A stretch of DNA of 44,269 bases, taken from positions 1-44,269 of the forward strand of contig NZ_AEWI01000015.1 of assembly GCF_000191885.1 (NCBI RefSeq), read 5' to 3'. Both the position numbers and the translations under genes were made by a program. The notes below the pieces were generated by a model. It ran no database searches. It was given only the letters and a program-made list of their open reading frames with translations, and was not told where the DNA came from. Positions 37,871-44,269 of the stretch are shown here, in pieces. The number at the start of each line of letters is the position of its first letter. Position 1 is the first letter of the stretch. This stretch comes from Anaerophaga thermohalophila DSM 12881 (GTDB lineage: Bacteria; Bacteroidota; Bacteroidia; Bacteroidales; Marinilabiliaceae).

Positions 37871-38277
37871 ATGGATCCGATGGATATTATTTCTGCAGAT
37901 GATAACGGCTGTCGGTCAGGCAGGTAATACCATGTTCAACTGGAGCACTCTTTTTATTCAACTTCGAAGGATTTTATTGGCAGGCACCGTCCTGGCAATC
38001 CTTCGGAAGCTCTTCGGTCTCTGGAGGCATTGATAAGAAATGAATTGCTGGATAACAGAGTATCCGAAATCGGGCAATCGTTCTATGGTGTTTACGATGT
38101 ATGAGTGCAGTATAAAAAGCATATTTTTGTCAAAATCAAGGCGTTTTAAATTTTTGTACCGGAGTTAACTTGCTGTTAATGAGGATGCAAAATTTAAAAC
38201 AACAACGAGTTTGGCAACAAAGATGCTTTTTAGACCGGGCTCATGTATTGTTTCAGCAATGGACAGAGACTGTGTAA
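37871..38277 (+). pseudogene. Small ORF broken by a TAA and a family-C insertion
   Basis: A Met at 37871, four bases after the antiporter stop, opens MDPMDIISADDNGCRSGR and meets TAA at 37925. The same frame then reads YHVQLEHSFYSTSKDFIGRH on to IGQSFYGVYDV, and ends at a TGA formed by the first bases of the repeat C2. If C2 (38102-38243) and one TGTA copy are removed, the frame continues as LFQQWTETV and stops at TAA 38275-38277. That reconstructs an 86-codon gene with one internal stop. I do not recognise the product. The two defects make it inactive here. Confidence 0.6.
38102..38243 (-). mobile_element. Family-C MITE-like element, copy C2, with TGTA duplication
   Basis: 142 bp with ends TGAGTGCAGTATAAAAAGCA and, on the reverse complement, TGAGCCCGGTCTAAAAAGCA. 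The direct repeat TGTA flanks both sides (38098-38101 and 38244-38247), consistent with a 4-bp target-site duplication. It is inverted relative to C1. The inferred empty site restores a reading frame, which is strong evidence for insertion. No transposase of matching ends is present in the window. Confidence 0.82.
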
Positions 38278-38350
38278 AACTGCTTTTCCCGACCGAACAA
38301 TTTGGACAATAACATGTTTCTATAATTTAGAACCAATAAAAAGAATTGAT

Positions 38351-39094
38351 ATGGAACGACGTCATTTTCTTTCACTGGCAGGCATGGCTGCTATAGGAGC
38401 ATGTATGCCCGCAGGTCAAAAACAGGGTGGTAATAAAGGAGTTGCCGCTGCAGCAGTCGCAGGTTCCGTTGAGAAACATAAATTTCCGCAGCTGGGTTAT
38501 GCTTACAACGCTCTTGAACCCTATATCGATGCTCAGACGATGGAGCTGCATTACGATAAACACCATCGGGGCTATTACGGCAAATTTATGGCCGCCATCA
38601 AAGGTACCGATATGGAGACTATACCTATGCATCATATATTTGCCAATATATCTCAGCATAGTGAATCGGTACGTAATAATGGTGGCGGTTACTACAATCA
38701 CCGTCTGTTTTGGGACAATATGTCACCCGATGGTGGTGATCCTTCAGCCAGGTTATCAGATGCATTGGTAAAGAACTTCGGATCGTTTGACGAATTTAAA
38801 AAAGAGTTTGGCAATGCCGCCAAATCACATTTCGGAAGTGGCTGGGCCTGGTTGTACCTGGATGCTGACAAAAACCTGAAGATAACTTCTACCCCCAATC
38901 AGGACAATCCATTGATGGATGTTTCGGATGAACGTGGTATTCCGCTGTTGACACTCGACGTGTGGGAACATGCTTATTATCTGAAATATCAGAATAAACG
39001 TGGCGATTATGTTGACAATTTCTGGAATGTGGTCAACTGGAAAACCGTAAATAAGCGCTGGGAAATGGCGATTAAAGGAGAATGGAAAGGGTAA
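38351..39094 (+). CDS. Exported Fe/Mn superoxide dismutase
   Basis: A 247-aa enzyme that converts superoxide to oxygen and hydrogen peroxide. The start is placed at 38351 ([11 protein letters not shown]); the frame is open 36 codons upstream into the C2 repeat. The N-terminus matches a Tat signal (RRHFL) with a lipobox-like AIGAC (C18), so the protein is probably a folded, lipid-anchored periplasmic or outer-surface enzyme. Metal ligands are H67 (in HYDKHH), H117 (NHRLFW), D203 and H207 (DVWEHAYY). Fe or Mn preference is not obvious. Periplasmic SOD fits a region otherwise devoted to copper stress. Its upstream region begins at the end of C2, so its expression may have changed on insertion. 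Confidence 0.93.
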   Translation: MERRHFLSLAGMAAIGACMPAGQKQGGNKGVAAAAVAGSVEKHKFPQLGYAYNALEPYIDAQTMELHYDKHHRGYYGKFMAAIKGTDMETIPMHHIFANISQHSESVRNNGGGYYNHRLFWDNMSPDGGDPSARLSDALVKNFGSFDEFKKEFGNAAKSHFGSGWAWLYLDADKNLKITSTPNQDNPLMDVSDERGIPLLTLDVWEHAYYLKYQNKRGDYVDNFWNVVNWKTVNKRWEMAIKGEWKG

Positions 39095-39562
39095 AAATTG
39101 TTTGTACTTAAAGTGCCGGTTGCAATGCCTGCCCTGATATTATCGGGGGCTTACGTAGCCGTCAATAAAGGAGTCCCGAATGTGCTTTTTGTTGAGGGTA
39201 TCTGATAAGTAATTCTTTGGAAAAACTGAATTCAATTCTTGCTGCCGAAGGTATTGTTTTTCAAGTAATTACATACAAGTGCACGGAGCACATCACAGAT
39301 ATCCACAATGGACTTTTTAGACAGCGTCTTTTTAAAGCTACTTTCGGGATGAGTAATCTTCGGACGATCGTAGCACAGTAAATGGCACTTTATGGACAGC
39401 TCCTAATTAAGTCAGTCGTCGTGAGTTAATAATTTATTTCAGTTTCCTGCAAACTCAAATATTTTGTTTCAACAGGCCGAGGTGGAACTGCGTGCTCTGC
39501 TTCTGCCTTTTTTTTATATATTTGCGACCCGGATAACTTCGTAATAGATAAATTTTATACGG
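39095..39562. other. Spacer with repeat halves and no gene
   Basis: 468 bp. AAAGTGCCGGTTGCAATGCC (from about 39111) and CACAGTAAATGGCACTTTATGG (39375 onward) resemble the two ends of a family-B element, about 240 bp apart, so B may have been interrupted here as well. The region between has short open stretches but nothing recognisable. The last 19 bases (39547-39565) are a family-A tail that ends in the start codon of the next gene. Confidence 0.4.
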
Positions 39563-39565
39563 ATG
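39547..39565 (+). repeat. Family-A tail providing a start codon
   Basis: GATAAATTTTATACGGATG matches the last 19 bases of the complete A copies with at most one difference. Its ATG (39563) is the start codon of the His-rich small protein. The rest of the A element is absent. Confidence 0.7.
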
Positions 39566-39970
39566 ACCAAGGGGAAAAATATCGCTCTTTTCTTGTTATG
39601 GGTGGCCGGTCTGGTCATCTTTTTACATGAAGTCATTCCCCATCATCATCATTTCCATTCGGTTTATTCGAATGTTCCGGTTGCGGGAGATTCTACTTCC
39701 TGCGAATATCCCATAGAACACAATGAATCGTTTGATGACGCCCGAAATCATTGCCATGCATTTAACGATATAACCGTTGAACGACAGAGCATTGTTAAGA
39801 TCAGCCAATCCTGAGAGGTTAATGATTCTTTCCTGCTTTTATTGTATGTTACGCCAGCGGTTGATGATGAATCTGGAAATCGGATTATCCGTGTACTTAT
39901 CCCGAATGTATCGCCTTTAGATATATTTATTCTTTCTGTTTTCCCTCACCGGGGCCCACCATTGGCATAG
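39563..39970 (+). pseudogene. His-rich small membrane protein with in-frame TGA
   Basis: The first part is 83 aa: a signal/TM segment (NIALFLLWVAGLVIFLHEV), HHHHFH (H27-H32 region), EHNESFDDARNHCHAFND, and a stop TGA at 39812-39814. The same frame stays open for 51 further codons (EVNDSFLLLLYV to FPHRGPPLA) and ends at TAG 39968-39970, so the natural protein is probably about 134 aa. Short proteins with HHHH and HCHAFND before a CzcA-type gene occur in Bacteroidota metal loci, but their function is not known to me. The His and Cys residues suggest metal binding. The break may be a mutation or a read-through stop; the first is more likely given the state of the next gene. Confidence 0.65.
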
Positions 39971-40141
39971 TTTCTTTTTCTTGGTAATTACATTTCATAT
40001 TTTCCCGGCTCATCGGGATAATATTGTTAACAAAAGACTTACCAAAAGACTTTATTCAAAGACTACCAGAGTTCTTGCAAAGAAAGCCGAGCGGTCGCAT
40101 GCTTGCGAGAATTTATTGCCAAACTTAAAAAAAACCAGTAA

Positions 40142-43100
40142 ATGATTAACAAAATAATCGCCTTTTCAATAAAGAACAAGTTTATTGTGGGGCTGTTTAT
40201 TTTTGCCTGGATAGGATGGGGTGTGTATGCATTGCTGCATTTGCCGTTGAACACGGTTCCCGACCTGACCAACAATCAGGTAAAAGTAACCACTTATGCC
40301 CCCGATCTGGCAACAGAGGAAATAGAAAGGCTCATTACTTATCCGGTGGAACTGGAGATGGGTAACCTTCCGGGGTTGATTGAGATTCGTTCCAAATCTA
40401 AATTTGGCTTGTCCGACATCACCCTTGTTTTCGAAGAAAAGATGGGAATGTACAAACCCCGTCAGCTGGTATCTGAAAAACTTAAAAGTGTTTCCGGAAA
40501 ATTACCTGCAGGTGTTGGTGAGCCGTCGATGGGCCCCTTAACAAGTGGCTTGGGAGGTGCATTTACCTACAATGGCAAAGGTGAAGCTGTAGGTGGCAAA
40601 GTGATGATGCTGCGGGGGGAAAACCCTGCCGAAGTGATTGCCAATGTCAGGGAGCGCTTGCCGCGGGTTGAAGAAGCTTTGCCCGAAGGTGTTCAGATTG
40701 AGCCTTTTCTGGACCGTTCCTCGCTTATCAAAGATACAACGACCACGGTTGTTGAAAATCTTGTTCTGGGTGCCTTGATTGTCATTTTTGTTCTGGTCTT
40801 TCTGATGGGGAATTTTCGTTCGGGACTCATCACAGCTTCTGTTATTCCGCTTTCGTTGCTGTTTGCACTCGGCGTTATGTACACTTTTGATTTGTCGGCG
40901 AATCTGATCAGCCTCGGGGCGGTAGACTTTGGAATAATTATCGACGGAGCCGTGATTATTGTGGAGTTTGTAGTGTATCAGATGAGCCTGAGGATTTCGC
41001 ATTTCAGACAATTAAGTGGGAGACAGATAAAACAAAGAGTTGAAGAAATCACTATTTGGGCTTCCGGGCGTATGATGCGTACTGCCATTTTCGGTCAGCT
41101 GATTATTTTGATTGTCTTTATTCCCATCCTGACGCTTACCGGACAGGAAGGCAAGATGTTCCGGCCAATGGCCATCACATTTGGGACAGCCCTCGTGGGG
41201 GCCATCATACTTTGTCTGACTTATGTTCCCATGATGGCTTCATGGATTTTAAGACCGGAGAAAACAGACAAGCCCAGGCTGGCAGACAGGGTCATCGGAC
41301 AAATTCGTAAAAGTTATCGGAAAATGTTACGAGTAGCTCTGCACTATCGTTAGGCTGTTACCGGGGCTGTTATCGTGCTTTTTGTGATTGCCCTGGCAAT
41401 TTTCACCCGCCTTGGAGCGGTTTTCATCCCCCAACTTGACGAAGGTGATTTTGCCATTCATCCATTGCTGCAACCCGGAACTTCGCTCACGGAAACAGTA
41501 AACATCAATACCAAACTGGAAAAGGTGCTGATGGAGAAATTTCCTGATGAAGTGGAACAGGTGGCTACGAAGATCGGTACCGGCGAAATTCCTACCGACC
41601 CAATGTCGCTCGAGATGGCCAAAATGATTATAAATCTGTCTCCCAAAGATGAATGGGTGAGGGCCGAAACCAAGGATGAGCTGGAAAAACTGATGAAGGA
41701 AGAGATGTCCGCAGCGGTTCCGGGTGTGAATTTCTTTTTTGCACAGCCGGTAGAGATGCTGTTTAACCACTTGCTTACAGGTTCATCGGCCGATGTTTTG
41801 CTAAATATATATGGAGAAAATCTTGACACGCTATTTCATTACGGAAATCGAGCACGTGAAATCATTGAAGACATTCCCGGTGCCGGTGATTTGAATGTGC
41901 AAAAAGTGATAGGATTGCCCCAGCTGGTTGTGAAATACGATCGTGATAAACTGGCTCAATACGGACTGGATATAGAAACGGTCAACCGTACCATACAGGC
42001 AGCCTACTCAGGCGCTGAGGCAGGTATTATTTACGAAGGCGAGCGTCAGTTCTCACAGGTAGTCCGTTTGGATGAGCAGTTCAGAAACGATCCTGAAGCT
42101 GTTGGCGATCTATATCTTAAAAGACCTAACGGCAACCAGGTGAAATTGAGTGAGGTGGCAGATATCAGAATGCAGACGGGCCCTGCAGCTATTTCACGCG
42201 AAGGTGTGAAGCGGAAGCTCGAAGTGGATGTTAATATCGGGAATCGTGATACCGAATCATTTGTTGAGGAGGTAAAACAAAAGCTTGATTCGGAACTGAA
42301 TCTGCCCCGGGGATACAGCATTTCTTACGAAGGTGATTTCAAGAGTCTTCAAAGCGCCAAACAACGACTTTCATGGGTAGTACCACTGGTTCTGGCTTTT
42401 ATCTTCATTCTTCTTTATTTTACGTTTGGTTCGTCACGACAGGCGTTGCTGGTATTTTCGGCAGTTCCCCTGGCAGCCATTGGCGGCGTCTTTTCTTTGT
42501 GGATACGCGGAATGCCTTTTAGTATCTCTGCAGGTGTCGGATTCATTGCATTGTTTGGTATAGCTGTGCTTAATGGTGTGGTGTTGATGAGTTTCTTCAA
42601 TGAACTGAGAGCCGAAGGCGTTAACAATGTCTTTCGACGCGTCTATCATGGCACCGATATGCGGCTTCGTCCGGTTATTCTGACAGCACTAACCGATGCG
42701 CTGGGCTTTCTGCCAATGGCCATGTCAACATCATCGGGTGCTGAAGTTCAACGCCCTTTGGCAACGGTTGTTGTCGGTGGATTGATAACTGCAACATTTT
42801 TAACGCTGTTTTTATTGCCGATTATTTACACTTTTAAAGCCAGAACTATCAGGATTCCTTTCCTGTCGCAAATGCTGGCCAGGGATAATTCTTCTGAAAA
42901 ACGTGATATTAGACCGTTTTTCTTTTGCCTGATTGCAGGAATGCTGATTGTGCCATCCTCTCTTCAGGGACAACGCCCGGAGCCACTTTCATTGAATGAA
43001 GCCATACAGATGGCTCTGGACAATCATCCGGAGATTAGGACCGGCATTCTGGGGGTTGAGCAGCAACAAAAGGAGAAAGTCGCTGCTTTTGATTTGCCCG

Positions 43101-44122
43101 ATACTAAAGTGGCTTATGAAAACGAAAATGAGGGAAGCGGCCGTCAAAAATGGTCGGTAGAGCAGGAATTTAGCAATCCTGCCGGGTATGTAGCCCGCGG
43201 GAAACTGGCCAATCGGAATATTGAACTTTACCGGTCGCGTCTGAACCGCGCGAAAGCACTGGTGATACGTGATGTAAAAGAAGCCTGGAATGATGTTCTT
43301 TTTGCCAAAGAGAAGCTTGCTTTGATGCAACAATTGGAATTGTATTTTTCTGAACTCTATGAAGCCGGAGAATTGAGATATGAGACCGGAGATATTTCTT
43401 ATCTGGAAAAAGTTTCGGCACAATCGAAATACAAAGCAATTGTGCAGGATAAGGAAATGGCTGAGATGGAGCTACAAAACAGCCTGAACCGACTTCAGGA
43501 AACTCTGTTTTCTGATACTCCCGTTGCGGTTGAAGATTCGGTGCTGCCAGTTTATCCGTTTCCGTTGGATACCATCGGACAACGGCTGCCCGACGGAAAT
43601 CCCGATCTCATGGTTTCGAAAGACAAACTGAGTGCATCGGAAGCAGAGAGTAAAGCCATTCGTTCATTGTCATGGCCCGATCCTTTTGTCCGTTTAAGTA
43701 AAACAGATGTGAATGGTGGCGATGGATTCAGCGCTTTTGAAGTCGGACTGAAAATTCCCATTGACTTCTGGGGGGAACATGCTAAAAACCGGAGTGCCCG
43801 TATCGATGCCGAAATAGCGGGAGAGCAACACCGAATCATTCAAAAAACTTTGGAAACAGAATTTCAAAATCTTTGGAACAAAGTGAACAACTACCATCAG
43901 CAGTTGAAATTCTTCCGGGAAAACCGGCTGCAAGAAGCAAGTTTGATCTCAAAAAATGCCACTCTTCAGTATCGTGAAGGGAATATCGATTATCTGCAAT
44001 ATGTTCAGTATTTCGATCAGGCCACAACTATAAGGCTGGATTATCTGAGCCTGGTGAAATCATATAACGAGGCAGTTATTGAATTGCAATATTTAACAGG
44101 CAGAGGGTTGGATGGTAGATGA
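40142..44122 (+). pseudogene. CzcA-type RND transporter fused to TolC; deletion plus TAG
   Basis: A single frame of about 1327 codons interrupted by TAG at 41351-41353 (between LHYR and AVTGAVIVLF). Its first part is a heavy-metal RND pump (NTVPDLTNNQVKVTTYAPDL, GAVDFGIIIDGAVIIVEF, GQEGKMFRPMA). After TM12, a TolC-type outer-membrane factor is fused (from about 42960, PLSLNEAIQMALDNHPEIRT), an arrangement usual for CzcA/CusA-like proteins of this phylum. Compared with the intact cusA here, about 140 residues are missing between GLG and GAFTYNGKGEAVGG (junction about 40552-40556), removing much of the first periplasmic porter region, yet the frame is kept. A truncated 403-aa N-terminal piece and a 915-aa fragment could be translated, but neither would form a pump. 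The TAG arises from a single change in, for example, AAG or CAG. Confidence 0.85.
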
Positions 44123-44173
44123 AGAGAAAGATAAAAAGACAATTTTGAGCATCTCAACTACAAAAAGTATAGT

Positions 44174-44269
44174 ATGAAACGAGCATGACAAGGTTTGTCC
44201 CAACAGAATATGTATAAGTCCTTGCATGCGAGTTCCATCCGACCTTAATAATTAAATTTTATACGGATG
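44174..44269 (+). repeat. Family-A element at the right edge
   Basis: A 96-bp copy, nearly identical to 27513-27609 (ATGAAACGAGCATGAC, AGAATATGTATAAGTC, CATGCGAGTTCCATCC, TTTTATACGGATG). The window ends on its final ATG, so the next gene probably starts there, as at 22908 and 39563. The spacer of about 50 bp between the fusion gene and this copy holds no gene. Confidence 0.8.

Noticed and set aside
38243..38350. 36-codon N-terminal extension of the superoxide dismutase
   Set aside because: The upstream Met lies at the edge of repeat C2 and would bury the Tat-like signal in mid-protein.
37925..41353. Alternative genetic code or systematic stop-codon recoding
   Set aside because: Three different stop codons (TAA, TGA, TAG) interrupt three adjacent genes, while all the large intact genes end normally. 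Local gene decay is simpler.

Overview
The window looks like a chromosomal segment from a marine- or sediment-type Bacteroidota (Bacteroidales/Marinilabiliales-like). The evidence is type IX secretion (Por) C-terminal tails on four secreted enzymes, reg_prop/Y_Y_Y sensors, CusA/TolC/CusB gene order with a small HYC-motif gene, AT-rich spacers and few Shine-Dalgarno sites. The lineage below phylum is inferred.

Layout. (1) 196-5590, minus strand: a copper-handling cluster: HMA-domain periplasmic protein, CueO-like multicopper oxidase (broken by a 1-nt frameshift), Met/His-rich Spy-like protein, SHOCT membrane protein and a CPH-type P1B copper ATPase. (2) 5720-8752, minus: a large gluzincin-TolB-propeller-outer membrane barrel protein. 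(3) 9478-18118, minus: a complete Cus efflux set (HYC protein, CusA, TolC-like, CusB), with the tolC-like gene bracketed by direct repeats carrying CTAATGAT arrays. (4) 18961-36493: a beta-1,3-glucan degradation locus with GH81 and GH3 on plus, GH55-like and GH128 on minus, followed by a one-piece membrane sensor/LuxR-type regulator. All four enzymes have export signals and T9SS tails; no SusC/SusD pair is present. (5) 36652-44122, plus: a CPA2 antiporter, a small ORF broken by a MITE-like element and a TAA, a Tat-lipoprotein-like Fe/Mn superoxide dismutase, a His-rich small protein with an in-frame TGA, and a second CzcA-type RND gene fused to TolC that has both a large in-frame deletion and an in-frame TAG.

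The most distinctive signal is the spacers. They are littered with at least three families of short non-autonomous repeats. Family C is 142 bp with ~34-bp imperfect terminal inverted repeats; one copy has a TGTA duplication, and its removal restores an ORF end. Family B is 121 bp with ~25-bp TIRs. Family A is about 96 bp and ends in a conserved box TTTTATACGGATG, whose final ATG is the start codon of at least two genes here. One A copy is nested inside a B copy, so A has been mobile. The copies sit at gene boundaries, next to genes that are decaying.

How the genes may work together (inference): the copper genes detoxify periplasmic Cu(I)/Ag(I) by oxidation, cytoplasmic export and tripartite efflux. 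The second Cus cluster is redundant and degenerating. The four glucanases would cut beta-1,3-glucan (laminarin, curdlan or fungal/algal wall glucan) to glucose at or outside the cell surface, under control of the adjacent propeller sensor.
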